A stretch of DNA of 64,000 nt from Rhizorhapis sp. SPR117 (GTDB lineage Bacteria > Pseudomonadota > Alphaproteobacteria > Sphingomonadales > Sphingomonadaceae): assembly GCF_021742065.1 (NCBI RefSeq), contig NZ_JAKKIE010000019.1, positions 1 to 64,000 on the forward strand, in the 5' to 3' direction. Both the position numbers and the translations under genes were made by a program. The notes below the pieces were generated by a model, which saw only the letters and a list, made by a program, of their open reading frames with translations, did not search any database and had not been told where the DNA came from. Below are positions 9,631 through 19,541 of the stretch, in pieces (positions within the stretch are counted from its first letter, which is position 1; each line of letters opens with the position of its first letter).

Positions 9631-11184
9631 ATGATCTTTGGCCGCATTAAGTCACTTGACGCCATTCTCGCCACTGCAGAGAAAAAATCACTGCCTCGTT
9701 CTTTGGGGGCATTTCAACTGACCATGCTGGGCGTGGGCGCCGTTATCGGCACCGGCATTTTCGTGCTGACCGCCGAGGCCGCGCAGAAGGCCGGACCGGG
9801 CATGATGCTGTCCTTCGTGATTGCGGGTTTCGTATGCGCGGTTGCTGCGCTCTGTTACGCCGAAATGGCGGCAATGGTGCCGGTTTCTGGATCTGCTTAT
9901 ACATACAGCTACGCCGTCATGGGCGAACTGATCGCCTGGATGGTCGGATGGGCGCTGATTCTGGAATATGCGGTTGCCGCAGGCGCGGTATCGGTAGGAT
10001 GGTCGGGTTATGTCGTTGGCCTTATCGAAAATGCCTTTCATGTAGATATACCCAAGGAATTGGTCCGCGGGCCGTTTGACGGCGGCTTGATCAATCTGCC
10101 CGCTATGGGGATTGCAGGTCTCGTCACATGGCTGCTCGTTATCGGGACCCGCGAAAGCGCCATGGTCAATGCGGTGCTGGTTACAATCAAGGTAGCGGCG
10201 CTGACCCTGTTCGTCATTCTGGCGTTGCCGGTCGCCAACATGGAAAACTTCCAGCCGTTTGCGCCGCTTGGCTTTGCTGGTATTTCGGCGGCGGCGGCCT
10301 CCATCTTCTTCGCTTATGTCGGCTTTGACGCGGTATCGACAGCCGCAGAGGAAACCAAAAACCCCCAACGGAACATGCCCATTGGCCTGATTGGTTCGCT
10401 CGCCATCTGCACCATATTCTACATTCTTGTTGCCGCTGGCGTGATTGGCAGTGTGGGTGCGCAACCAGTGGGCGGTCCTGATGGCGGAGCGCTTAATCCG
10501 GGCACCATCGAACTGGCGCAGGCATGCAGCGCTATCCATGAAGCCGCTGTCGTTTGTTCAAAGGAAGCGCTTGCCTGGACGTTGCGCGAAATCGGCTGGA
10601 CACAGATTGGCAATCTCATCGGTCTTGCGGCAGGCCTGGCTCTGCCCTCAGTCATCTTGATGATGATGTTCGGCCAGACGCGTATTTTCTTCGTGATGAG
10701 CCGGGATGGGCTGTTGCCTGAAGTCTTTTCGAAAGTGCATCCGAAATTTCATACGCCCTACGTCATCACGATATTGACGGGCATTTTCGTGGCTTTGTTT
10801 GCGGCGTTCTTCCCAGTGGGCAAGCTTGCGGACATTTCCAATTCGGGCACGCTTTTCGCCTTTGCGGCGGTGGCGATTGCGGTTCTGGTGCTGCGCCGAA
10901 CCGATCCAGGCCGCAAACGTCCCTTTCGTACGCCGGGCCTGTATTTTACTGCGCCCATTGCAGTTGCGGGCTGCGCCTATCTGTTTTTCAGCCTGTCGGA
11001 TGATACCAAGTTGTTGTTTGTCGGATGGGCGGTGATCGGTATGATCGTTTACTTCCTCTATAGCTATCGCAAGAGCCATGTCGGGCGCGGTCTGACGGAA
11101 ATGCATGAAGAGGATGTCGACATTCCGCCGCAGCCGGTTCCGCCGATGCCGGGCGCATCAACGCCGGGCGGAAAGGACGCCTGA
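9631..11184 (+). CDS. APC family amino acid permease
   Basis: The 517-residue inner-membrane protein has about twelve hydrophobic segments. The first carries the APC motif VGAVIGTGIFV. It resembles the bacterial CAT-type (YhdG/YfnA) permeases, which take up amino acids with protons. An extra loop at about residues 275-330 with two Cys lies between membrane segments. The substrate cannot be told from sequence. AGAGAG precedes the ATG. The gene converges with the Mla lipoprotein, 17 nt apart. Confidence 0.88.
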   Translation: MIFGRIKSLDAILATAEKKSLPRSLGAFQLTMLGVGAVIGTGIFVLTAEAAQKAGPGMMLSFVIAGFVCAVAALCYAEMAAMVPVSGSAYTYSYAVMGELIAWMVGWALILEYAVAAGAVSVGWSGYVVGLIENAFHVDIPKELVRGPFDGGLINLPAMGIAGLVTWLLVIGTRESAMVNAVLVTIKVAALTLFVILALPVANMENFQPFAPLGFAGISAAAASIFFAYVGFDAVSTAAEETKNPQRNMPIGLIGSLAICTIFYILVAAGVIGSVGAQPVGGPDGGALNPGTIELAQACSAIHEAAVVCSKEALAWTLREIGWTQIGNLIGLAAGLALPSVILMMMFGQTRIFFVMSRDGLLPEVFSKVHPKFHTPYVITILTGIFVALFAAFFPVGKLADISNSGTLFAFAAVAIAVLVLRRTDPGRKRPFRTPGLYFTAPIAVAGCAYLFFSLSDDTKLLFVGWAVIGMIVYFLYSYRKSHVGRGLTEMHEEDVDIPPQPVPPMPGASTPGGKDA

Positions 11185-11201
11185 GTCCAGCCGGGCCAGC
11201 G

Positions 11202-11798
11202 TTATTCGCTTACCCAGCTTGCCACCTGTGCGGCCACGTCGTTGGCAGCGTCATTAAGGGAGCCGCCCACGCGCTCGGCCTTGATCGCGCCGACCGGGCG
11301 GCTTGCTGAAAAACGTTTTTTCATGATGGTGGCGCCATCGGCTCCCATCTGAGTCGCATCATATGTCACGACCGCTTCGTTGGTTTGGGCATCGATGCCA
11401 AAGCGCAGCAATTCGCCTGTCAACTGCGTATTCGATTCACCTGAATATTGTCGTGGGTCCAACAGCACGCGGTTGGTCTTTGCCGCAATGGTTTCAGACA
11501 GGAGTCGCTGGAACAAACGGCCGGGCTGATCCACCCACTGGGCATCCTTGACATAAGCGACTGACGTGTCGTCGACCTGTACCGGAATTCTATTGGTATC
11601 CAGCATTCGTGGCGTTTCAGGAACCGCCACGACAAGGCTGCGACCGTTAGCAGTTGATCGGGCCGTTCCGGCCTCAAGCCTGCTTTGCGCCGTTAGCGTC
11701 AGAAGGCGTTCGGGCGTTTTCGCACCAAAGCTGACACAAGCTGCCAGCGGTGCGGCAAGCAGTAGGGGCAGGAGCAATTTGCGCATGAGCAATCTCAT
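11202..11798 (-). CDS. Mla-associated lipoprotein (ABC auxiliary)
   Basis: The 198-residue lipoprotein has a signal peptide ending in a lipobox (LAAC). It belongs to the ABC-type transport auxiliary lipoproteins related to PqiC (DUF330-like), which anchor MCE-protein bridges at the outer membrane. It is the last gene of a four-gene operon and overlaps the MCE gene by 4 nt (ATGA). An ATG four codons later is an alternative start. Family identity rests on context and general fold, so the exact name is uncertain. Confidence 0.75.
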   Translation of the reverse strand: MRLLMRKLLLPLLLAAPLAACVSFGAKTPERLLTLTAQSRLEAGTARSTANGRSLVVAVPETPRMLDTNRIPVQVDDTSVAYVKDAQWVDQPGRLFQRLLSETIAAKTNRVLLDPRQYSGESNTQLTGELLRFGIDAQTNEAVVTYDATQMGADGATIMKKRFSASRPVGAIKAERVGGSLNDAANDVAAQVASWVSE

Positions 11799-12760
11799 TT
11801 TCCCTTGTAATCTGGCAACTTCGGCGAACTCAATAGCGAACCTGCACCTTGCTGATTCAGTTTTTCGGTAACATCACTTAGCGATTTCGACATAGTCCGA
11901 AGGTCACGGACCAGAAGATCGACCTCGGGCATGGTCTTGGTGGAAAAGGTATGCAGGCCGGGCCGTGCTTCGCTGAGCGCCGCATCAAGATTGTCCATGC
12001 TGCGCTGGGCGGCTTGCACGGTTTTTTGCAGATCGGCCATCAGTGGGCGACCTTGCTGATCCAGCAATTCGTTCGTCGTGCCGGCAAGCTTGCCAATCTG
12101 TTCAGTAGCATTGCCAGCCTGTTCAATGGCGATTCGCGTCTGCGCGAGCATCGCCGCGATTTCCGGCGCACGGTCGGCAAACGATCCAGTCAGCTTTTCG
12201 ACATTTGCCAATATGGAAGCAATGCTTGCCTGATTGCGGTCGGACAGCAATTCGGTCAGCCGTTCGGTCAGGGTCGACAGGCGCTCCAGCAATAGTGGTG
12301 CGTTATTGAGCAGTTCGCCGAGCGCTCCCGGCTTGGTCGGAATGACAGGTACGCCATCGGGACATTCGGATTTGATGTTCGTACGGGGGCAAGTGATCGG
12401 CGGCGCGCCCTTTACCGCCCCATCCAGTTGGATTTCGGAGACCCCGGTAAAACCAACGCCTTGAATGGTTGCGGTCGTGCCCTGCAGAATGGGGACGTCT
12501 TCCTTGACCGCGATGCGGACGCGGACAAAACTCGGGTCCCGTTTCCAGAGTTCGATTTCCTTCACCTGTCCCGACGGCACGCCCGAAAAGCTGACGCCCG
12601 ATCCCTTGGCAAGGCCATTAACGGACTGCCCGAAATAGATATCGTAAAGCTGTTCATCACCGCTCGCCAGGCGTGAAAACCAGAACGCAGCGATAATTAC
12701 CGCCGCCAGCAAAGCCAGCACGACGCTGCCGACCAATATATGGTTGGATCGTGTTTCCAT
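11795..12760 (-). CDS. MlaD-family MCE protein
   Basis: This substrate-binding component of an ABC phospholipid transporter is anchored in the inner membrane. The 321 residues comprise one N-terminal membrane helix (about 9-28), an MCE domain (about 38-115, VSFSGVPSGQVKEIEL), then a long helical region that should form the periplasmic tunnel. It is longer than E. coli MlaD because of this tail, which resembles the Mce/TGD2 type. Its start overlaps the stop of the ATPase gene by 1 nt. Confidence 0.9.
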   Translation of the reverse strand: METRSNHILVGSVVLALLAAVIIAAFWFSRLASGDEQLYDIYFGQSVNGLAKGSGVSFSGVPSGQVKEIELWKRDPSFVRVRIAVKEDVPILQGTTATIQGVGFTGVSEIQLDGAVKGAPPITCPRTNIKSECPDGVPVIPTKPGALGELLNNAPLLLERLSTLTERLTELLSDRNQASIASILANVEKLTGSFADRAPEIAAMLAQTRIAIEQAGNATEQIGKLAGTTNELLDQQGRPLMADLQKTVQAAQRSMDNLDAALSEARPGLHTFSTKTMPEVDLLVRDLRTMSKSLSDVTEKLNQQGAGSLLSSPKLPDYKGK

Positions 12761-13647
12761 CAGTTCCCACCGCCTTTGGGCTGTTTATGACCGGGGTTGC
12801 CGTTCAAGTCTACTTCATGTGCATTGAATGACGCCTTCGCCGCCCGGCTACGCGGGCCGTTGAAATATTCCTGAATCCAGGGATGATCGGTTGCCAGCAG
12901 CTCCTCGATCGTCCCGACTCCAATTACGCGTTTGTCGGCGATGACCGCGACACGGTCGCAAATTGCATAAAGCGTATCGAGGTCGTGCGTGATAAGGAAT
13001 ACGGTCAGACCGAGAGTTTGTTGCAGGCGCCGTGTCTGGTCGTCGAAGGCAGCGGCACCGATAGGATCCAAACCTGCGGTCGGCTCGTCGAGAAAGAGGA
13101 GGTCAGGATCAAGCGCCAGTGCCCGGGCAAGACCAGCGCGCTTTTTCATGCCGCCGGACAGCTCTGCCGGGAATTTGGGGCCGGCTTCGGCGGGAAGGCC
13201 AGCCATCTGTATCTTGTATGAAGCTATTTCCTCACGCAATTGCGGGTTGAGTTCCGGATAATATTCCCGCAGCGGTACTTCGATATTTTCCGCCACCGTC
13301 AGTGTGGAAAACAGTGCCCCGCCCTGAAACAAGACGCCCCAGCGCTTGCGTATGGCAGTGGCTTCGTCGTCCGCACGACCGATCATCGATTCGCCGAAGA
13401 CCTGAATTTCGCCCTTGTCCGGAATCTGCAGGCCGATAATTGCGCGCATTAATACCGACTTGCCGGTGCCTGATCCCCCGACCACGCCCAGAATTTCGCC
13501 GCGCCGTACATCAAGATCCAGGTTTTCATGCACCACCTGTTCGCCAAAGCTGTTGCGCAGGTCGCGTACGCAAATGGCAATTTCGGCGCTCTTTGCCGCC
13601 TCTTCGACGCGCTGCTCGTCGGCCGCCGCTTGCTCGCCGTCCGTCAT
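12760..13647 (-). CDS. MlaF-family ABC ATPase
   Basis: This ATPase drives the lipid transporter. The 295 residues include Walker A GGSGTGKS, signature LSGGMKKRAGLARAL, Walker B LLFLDEPTAGLDP and the switch His in LITHDL. It overlaps the permease gene by 4 nt and the MCE gene by 1 nt, so the subunits are translationally coupled. Confidence 0.94.
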   Translation of the reverse strand: MTDGEQAAADEQRVEEAAKSAEIAICVRDLRNSFGEQVVHENLDLDVRRGEILGVVGGSGTGKSVLMRAIIGLQIPDKGEIQVFGESMIGRADDEATAIRKRWGVLFQGGALFSTLTVAENIEVPLREYYPELNPQLREEIASYKIQMAGLPAEAGPKFPAELSGGMKKRAGLARALALDPDLLFLDEPTAGLDPIGAAAFDDQTRRLQQTLGLTVFLITHDLDTLYAICDRVAVIADKRVIGVGTIEELLATDHPWIQEYFNGPRSRAAKASFNAHEVDLNGNPGHKQPKGGGN

Positions 13648-14753
13648 ATCCAGCCAACCCAGGTGAAAAAGACCGCGAAAAAAGCGTCCAGCACGATGAC
13701 CAGAAAAATCGCCTGCACGACGGCCGCAGTGGTGCGCAGGCCGACTTCTTCGGCGTTACCTTTGACCTGCATGCCCTGAAAGCAGCCGGAAATGGCGATG
13801 ATCATGCCGAACACAGGGGCTTTGACCAGTCCGACATAAATATCAGTGATCGGCACCACCTCCCGCAGCCGTTGAACAAAGGTGATGGGGGGGATGTCGA
13901 GCGCAATTGCACAAAGAAAACCACCGCCGATGATCGCGATGATGGACGCATAAAAACTGAGTAACGGCATCATGATGATCGCCGCCAGCGCGCGGGGCAG
14001 CACCAGCGCTTCCATGGGCGATACGCCAATGGTGCGCATGGCATCAATTTCCTCAGTCAGCTTCATCGTGCCAAGCTGTGCGGCAAAAGCGGAACCCGAC
14101 CGTCCCGCCACCATGATTGCGGTCATCAGCACGCCAAGTTCCCGAAAGGTGATTCGGCCGACCAGATTGATCGTCAGCACCTCTGCGCCGAACTGGCGAA
14201 GCTGGACCGATCCCTGTTGCGCGATGACAATGCCGATCAGAAAGCTCATCAGCCCGATAATGCCGAGCGCCGATACGCCAACTACTTCGAAGCGCTGTAC
14301 TACCGCGTTGACCCGAAAACGCTTCGGGTGGCGCATCACGTTCCAGAATGCGACGAGCGTGCCCCCAAAAAAGCCAAGCATGCCGAGCAGGGTTTGGCCC
14401 GCAACGATCGTAGCCTGACCAATTTCACCCAGTACCCGGTGCAGAGCAGGGACATAGGGCGGGTGCAGATCAGCCGGCTGATCGGCCTTGCTAACTTCTT
14501 CGATCAGCCTTTGCGTGTCAGCATCGGCGCCTTCGATCCGTGCGTTATGCTCACGCGCTGTACGGTGGATCAACCATGCACCAATGGTATCAGCATGTTC
14601 GATAGCGCTTACGTCAATCAAAGCGACGTCGCCTTCCAGCGCCGCCAATCGATTGGGCAAATCTTCCAGATGGGCGATAGACAGGCTGCCGGTCAGCCGA
14701 ATGATCCGGCCACCGTCGGTTTCCTCTTCACAATAATCCGCCCTGTTCGTCAT
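13644..14753 (-). CDS. MlaE-family permease with N-terminal STAS domain
   Basis: The first 100 residues form a STAS domain (LIDVSAIEHADTIGAWL), the role played by separate MlaB in E. coli. The rest is the MlaE permease with five to six membrane helices and the conserved GRITFRELGVLMTAIMVAGR block. The start at 14753 gives a compact 369-residue protein; a GTG 11 codons upstream is also possible. It is the first gene of the Mla-type operon. No mlaC is present, which fits systems where the MCE protein spans the periplasm. Confidence 0.92.
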   Translation of the reverse strand: MTNRADYCEEETDGGRIIRLTGSLSIAHLEDLPNRLAALEGDVALIDVSAIEHADTIGAWLIHRTAREHNARIEGADADTQRLIEEVSKADQPADLHPPYVPALHRVLGEIGQATIVAGQTLLGMLGFFGGTLVAFWNVMRHPKRFRVNAVVQRFEVVGVSALGIIGLMSFLIGIVIAQQGSVQLRQFGAEVLTINLVGRITFRELGVLMTAIMVAGRSGSAFAAQLGTMKLTEEIDAMRTIGVSPMEALVLPRALAAIIMMPLLSFYASIIAIIGGGFLCAIALDIPPITFVQRLREVVPITDIYVGLVKAPVFGMIIAISGCFQGMQVKGNAEEVGLRTTAAVVQAIFLVIVLDAFFAVFFTWVGWI

Positions 14754-14854
14754 TTGCGGTGGACAGTGGGATATTATCGATGGCACGGCAAGAGCAAAGC
14801 GGTGGTTACCTGCTTGGGAATCCAGAATGAAACAGGGAAATCCGGACCGACGGC

Positions 14855-15526
14855 ATGGACAGAATCGCCATCTATGACATGGATAGGACCATCACTATTT
14901 CGGGAACCTATACGCCGTTTCTGCTGCATGTCAGTGCGCAGATGGCGCCCTGGCGATTGATATTGGCGTTTTTCATACCCTTTGTCATGCTTGCCTATGT
15001 GCTGCGCCTCATTCCACGCGCGCGGTTGAAGGAAATCAATCAGGCATTGATGATCGGGCATAATGTCAGACGAACGAAGCTGCAGCCGCATATCGAAAGC
15101 TATGCGGACAAGGTGATGGCGAAGAACGTCCGCAAAGGCGCGTTGGACAGAATTGCGCAGGATCGGGCGGAGGGCTACCGGCTTGTTCTCGCCACCGCAT
15201 CCTACCGGCTATATGTAGAGGCGATCGCGGCGCGGCTGGGCTTTGACGCGGTCATTGCCACTGATCATCTCAATCAGGATCTCGATTATGTTCGGGCAAA
15301 GATCGCAGGTGAAAACTGTTATGACATAGCCAAGTTGCGGATGATCGAGGCCTGGATGGCAAGCGAGGGCATTGCGCGTACCAACAGCCACATACGCGCT
15401 TATTCCGATCATGTGTCGGACGCACCGATGCTGGAATTTTCCGATGAGGCCTATGCCGTCAAGCCACATCCTCCGCTTGCAAAGCTGGCATTGGAACGCG
15501 GCTGGCCAAGACTCGATTGGGCATGA
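14855..15526 (+). CDS. HAD-IB family phosphatase
   Basis: The 223-residue protein has HAD motif I near the N-terminus (YDMDRTIT), a Ser/Thr-type motif II (VLATAS) and motif IV (YSDHVSDAPML). A hydrophobic stretch at about 32-52 suggests membrane association. HAD-IB members hydrolyse phosphoserine, lysophosphatidate or phosphatidylglycerophosphate. Divergence from the lipid transport operon is suggestive of a lipid substrate, but this is only inference. Confidence 0.82.
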   Translation: MDRIAIYDMDRTITISGTYTPFLLHVSAQMAPWRLILAFFIPFVMLAYVLRLIPRARLKEINQALMIGHNVRRTKLQPHIESYADKVMAKNVRKGALDRIAQDRAEGYRLVLATASYRLYVEAIAARLGFDAVIATDHLNQDLDYVRAKIAGENCYDIAKLRMIEAWMASEGIARTNSHIRAYSDHVSDAPMLEFSDEAYAVKPHPPLAKLALERGWPRLDWA

Positions 15527-15575
15527 AGCGCTTTTCTACTGGAAGTTTAAGCCTGTACCAGCCATATGCGCTGCA

Positions 15576-16847
15576 ATGCAGCATGATCGTCATATGCCTG
15601 TAAGCGGGACGAGCGGAAAAGATTTTCCGCTGCGATTTCCCGAATTCATCGCTCTGGTTGCGGCGCTTATGGCACTGAATGCGCTGTCGATCGATCCTAT
15701 GCTGCCCGCGCTTCCGGCAATGGGCGAGGCATTGGGTATCGTTGAAGATAATCAGCGCCAATGGATTGTTAGCTCCTATTTTGCTGGACTAGGCATCGGA
15801 TCGCTCTTTTATGGGTCTTTGTCCGACAATTTCGGGCGCAAGCCGGTGCTCCTCGTCAGCCTGTCGCTTTACCTTCTGGCCGGTGTGTTTTGCGCGCTGG
15901 CGCAAGATTTCACCGTGATGCTGACTGGCCGTGCCGCGCAGGGTTTTTTTGCCGCCGCGACGCGTGTCGTCGCCATCAGCATCGTGCGCGACCGCTTTGT
16001 CGGCGACCGCATGGCGAGCATCATGTCGACGGTGTTCATCGTTTTCATGATCGTGCCAATCCTGGCGCCGACCTTTGGCCAGCTCATCCTGTATGTAGCA
16101 AACTGGCGCTGGATTTTCATTGCGTTGTTGATAATCGGCGCGATTGTTATGGCGTGGACTGCACTGCGGCTGCCCGAAACGCTCACGCCGCAAAACCGGG
16201 TACATATCAACATTGGCGATATAACCACGACTTTCTGGACTATCATCACCAACCGCACGGCCTTCGGCTATATGATGGCGACCGGGATCGCCATGGGCGC
16301 TTTGATCGGCTTCATCACGTCGGTACAGCAGATATTTTTCGACATTTTTCATCTACCTGACGTATTTCCCTACGCATTTGCGGGCATTGCAGGCTTCATG
16401 GCGCTTGGAAGCTTTTGCAACAGTCGCCTTGTCGAACGTATCGGTGCGCGGCGCATGAGCCAGGGATCGCTGATGTTTTTTATCGCATTGTCCGCCGTGC
16501 ACTCAGGCATCGCTCTGGCGGGCATGGAGACTGTCTGGAGCTTTGTGGTAATTCAGGCGCTGACGATGCTGAGCTTTGCGTTCACCGGTTCCAATTTCGG
16601 TTCGATTTCCATGGAGTCGTTCTCGCGCGGGGCTGGAGCGGCATCGTCGTTTCAGGCATGCCTTACCACCCTCATTTCGGCGATGATCGGCACCTTTATC
16701 GGATCGCAGTTCAACGGCACGACTGCGCCTTTGGCGCTTGGTTTCCTCTCCTGCGGCCTGCTTTCGCTGCTATGGGTGTTCTGGGCCGAGAGGGGCAGGT
16801 TGTTCACGCGCCCCCGGACGCCCAAAATACCGCAACCCTTGCGGTAA
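15576..16847 (+). CDS. MFS exporter, Bcr/CflA type
   Basis: The 423-residue inner-membrane protein has 12 predicted helices. DPMLPALPAMGEAL in helix 1 and GSLSDNFGRKPVLL (motif A) identify the DHA1 Bcr/CflA drug-resistance branch. The start at 15576 is chosen by homology to the family N-terminus; a Met six codons later is equally possible, and no strong ribosome binding site is seen. The stop TAA abuts the pepN stop on the other strand with no base between. Confidence 0.85.
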   Translation: MQHDRHMPVSGTSGKDFPLRFPEFIALVAALMALNALSIDPMLPALPAMGEALGIVEDNQRQWIVSSYFAGLGIGSLFYGSLSDNFGRKPVLLVSLSLYLLAGVFCALAQDFTVMLTGRAAQGFFAAATRVVAISIVRDRFVGDRMASIMSTVFIVFMIVPILAPTFGQLILYVANWRWIFIALLIIGAIVMAWTALRLPETLTPQNRVHINIGDITTTFWTIITNRTAFGYMMATGIAMGALIGFITSVQQIFFDIFHLPDVFPYAFAGIAGFMALGSFCNSRLVERIGARRMSQGSLMFFIALSAVHSGIALAGMETVWSFVVIQALTMLSFAFTGSNFGSISMESFSRGAGAASSFQACLTTLISAMIGTFIGSQFNGTTAPLALGFLSCGLLSLLWVFWAERGRLFTRPRTPKIPQPLR

Positions 16848-19448
16848 TTATCCCAGACTTTTGCTGACCTGTTCGGTCACATCCTTTGACAGTCCCGGTG
16901 CGGCAAGAATCCGCTGAAGCTCAGCCCGCATCGCGGCTCCGCGTTGTTCACCAAAGCGGCGCCATCGTCCGAGCGGCGGGACCAGACGGGCCGCAGTCTG
17001 GGGATTCAATCTGTCCAGCGCGATAATCGCATCGGCCAGCAGCGTATAACCCTTGCCCGAATGATGGTGAAAGCCAAACTGATTTGCGGCAAAAGCGCCA
17101 TAAAGCGCGCGGGCCCGATTGGGGTTGGCCAGCGTGAAGTCCCTGTGCGCAGCAAGCTCCATGACCTGTTCAACCGTGTCATTACGCGTGGCGAGAGCCT
17201 GCGTCTGAAACCATTTGTCGAGCACCAGCGCGTTATCGCGATAGCGGTTGTAGAAGATGTCGAGCGCAGCAATACGTTCGCTGCTTGACCCATTGGCAAG
17301 AACCGACAGCGCACCGTGCTGCTCGGTCATATTGTCGGCTTGCTTGAACTGAGTGAAAGCAAGCTTTGCAGCATCGGCTGAATCGGCCGCATTGATATAG
17401 GCAAGCGCTGTATTACGCAGCCGCCGTGCACCCTTGGCCGCAGGGGACAGGGAAAAACTGTTGGCGCTGGTCCGGCTGTGGACGTCTCGCCATTCCTTTT
17501 CCAGCCGCCGGGCAATTTTTGCACGCAGTTTTTCACGCACTGCGTGAATGCTCTGCGGATCGACGATATTCATCTGATCCCCCAGATAACTTTCACTGGG
17601 CAGCGTGACCGTATCGGCGATGAAGGCATCATCCAGGCCTGTATCTGACAATGTGCGGCGGATAGCTTCGATAATTGGCGTAGCGTCGGCGGCGCCGCCA
17701 GCGATGCTGGCCATAAGGACATTCACCATGAGTTGCTGCATCGCTTCGTATCGGGCGAATGGATCATCATCATGAGCCGACAGAAAAGCCAGGTCCTTCT
17801 GGCTGCGATTGGTGTCGACGATGACGGGCGCGGAAAAGCCGCGGTTGATGGACAGGACCGGCGGAGCGGGAAAGCCATTAAAATCGAATTGCTGTTTTTC
17901 TTGCGTCAGCATCAGCAACTCATCACCTTGATGCGTGCCCGTCGTTGAATCGAAAAGGGCCACACGCAAGGGAATGGTCACAGGCTTCTTGTTGGTTTGG
18001 CCGGGTGTCGGCGGAATATTCTGTTCCAGCGAAAGCGTCGCCTGACCGGTCGTGACGTCATGGGACAACAGCGCCTTGACACGCGGCGTGCCAGCTTGTT
18101 CGTACCACAGACGGAATTGTGAAAGGTCGATGCCGCCGCCGTCCTCCATCGCACGGACGAAATCCTCGCAGGTGACCGCCTGACCATCATGACGATCGAA
18201 ATAAAGGTCGGCACCTTTACGGAATCGTTCGGGACCCAGCATCAGCGCCATCATGCGGATAAGCTCTGCTCCCTTGTTATAGATGGTCGCGGTATAGAAA
18301 TTGGAGATTTCCATATAGGATTCGGGGCGGACCGGATGAGCAAGCGGGCCTCCATCCTCCGGAAACTGCGCGGCGCGGAGCACGCGGACGTCCTCAATGC
18401 GCTTGACTGCGGCTGAGCCCATGTCGGCGGAAAATTGCTGATCCCGAAAGACTGTGAAGCCTTCCTTCAACGATAATTGGAACCAGTCGCGACATGTGAC
18501 GCGATTGCCCGACCAGTTGTGAAAATATTCGTGCGCAACCACGCCCTCCACCGCGTCATAATCGGCATCGGTTGCGGTTTCGGGATCAGCCAGGATGTAC
18601 CGTGAATTGAATATGTTGAGACCCTTGTTCTCCATCGCGCCGAAGTTGAAGTCGGACACGGCGACGATGTTGAACACATCCAGGTCATATTCACGGCCAT
18701 AGGTTTTTTCATCCCACGCCATGCTGTTTTTGAGCGCGGTCATGGCATGGCCTGTCCGTGGCAGGTCCTCCTCCCGTACCCAGATGCCAAGCGAAACCTT
18801 GCGGCCGGACATGGTGGTGAAGGTGTCCGTATTGACCTGTAAATTGCCTGCCACCATGGCGAACAGGTAGCAGGGTTTGGGGTAGGGATCGGTCCATTTG
18901 ACCCAGTGCCGACCACCTTCCAGGTCGCCGCTGGCCACCGGGTCGCCATTGGTCAGCAGCACAGGGCAGTCTTTCCTGTCGGCTTCCATTCGGACGCTAT
19001 AGCGGCTCAATATGTCAGGCCGGTCGGGGAAGAAGGTAATACGACGGAAACCCTCAGCCTCACATTGGGTGCAAAGCAGGCCGTCACTGGCATAAAGGCC
19101 CATAAGCTGCGTATTGGATTTGGGACAGATTTCAACCAACGTTTCAATTTCATGCCGGTCGCCGGGCAGGTCAATTACCAGCGCCCCTGCTTGCAATGTC
19201 CAGCCATCCTGATTGCGTTCTACGCCGTCAACCTTGACCACCAGAGGCACCAGTGCGTCGCCGTCAAGCTTTATGGGGCGCTGATGATCGCCATTGCGCA
19301 CAACTGTCATGATGGCCCGAACGCGGGTCACGGCAGGATCAAGGGAGAAGTCCAGCGCGATTTGCGGCACCAACCAATCAGGCGCACGATAATCCGCGCG
19401 ACGAATGACAGCGGGACTCGGGGCTTGCATGTGTTGTTTGTCGGCCAT
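16848..19448 (-). CDS. pepN: aminopeptidase N
   Basis: This zinc metallopeptidase of family M1 removes N-terminal residues from cytoplasmic peptides. With the start at 19448 the protein has 866 residues, matching the gammaproteobacterial-type PepN. The exopeptidase signature GAMEN is at 270-274. The zinc site is HEYFH (306-310) with Glu329, 18 residues on. A longer frame begins 14 codons upstream but includes an unlikely MGHCAQARG leader. Confidence 0.96.
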   Translation of the reverse strand: MADKQHMQAPSPAVIRRADYRAPDWLVPQIALDFSLDPAVTRVRAIMTVVRNGDHQRPIKLDGDALVPLVVKVDGVERNQDGWTLQAGALVIDLPGDRHEIETLVEICPKSNTQLMGLYASDGLLCTQCEAEGFRRITFFPDRPDILSRYSVRMEADRKDCPVLLTNGDPVASGDLEGGRHWVKWTDPYPKPCYLFAMVAGNLQVNTDTFTTMSGRKVSLGIWVREEDLPRTGHAMTALKNSMAWDEKTYGREYDLDVFNIVAVSDFNFGAMENKGLNIFNSRYILADPETATDADYDAVEGVVAHEYFHNWSGNRVTCRDWFQLSLKEGFTVFRDQQFSADMGSAAVKRIEDVRVLRAAQFPEDGGPLAHPVRPESYMEISNFYTATIYNKGAELIRMMALMLGPERFRKGADLYFDRHDGQAVTCEDFVRAMEDGGGIDLSQFRLWYEQAGTPRVKALLSHDVTTGQATLSLEQNIPPTPGQTNKKPVTIPLRVALFDSTTGTHQGDELLMLTQEKQQFDFNGFPAPPVLSINRGFSAPVIVDTNRSQKDLAFLSAHDDDPFARYEAMQQLMVNVLMASIAGGAADATPIIEAIRRTLSDTGLDDAFIADTVTLPSESYLGDQMNIVDPQSIHAVREKLRAKIARRLEKEWRDVHSRTSANSFSLSPAAKGARRLRNTALAYINAADSADAAKLAFTQFKQADNMTEQHGALSVLANGSSSERIAALDIFYNRYRDNALVLDKWFQTQALATRNDTVEQVMELAAHRDFTLANPNRARALYGAFAANQFGFHHHSGKGYTLLADAIIALDRLNPQTAARLVPPLGRWRRFGEQRGAAMRAELQRILAAPGLSKDVTEQVSKSLG

Positions 19449-19541
19449 TATTTTTTCTACTTTGCCGCGTGCTTGCGCACAATGACCCAAGCGCGGCTTT
19501 TCTCCTCCAAATCATGGAAAAATCGCGGTAGAGGGGCTTCG

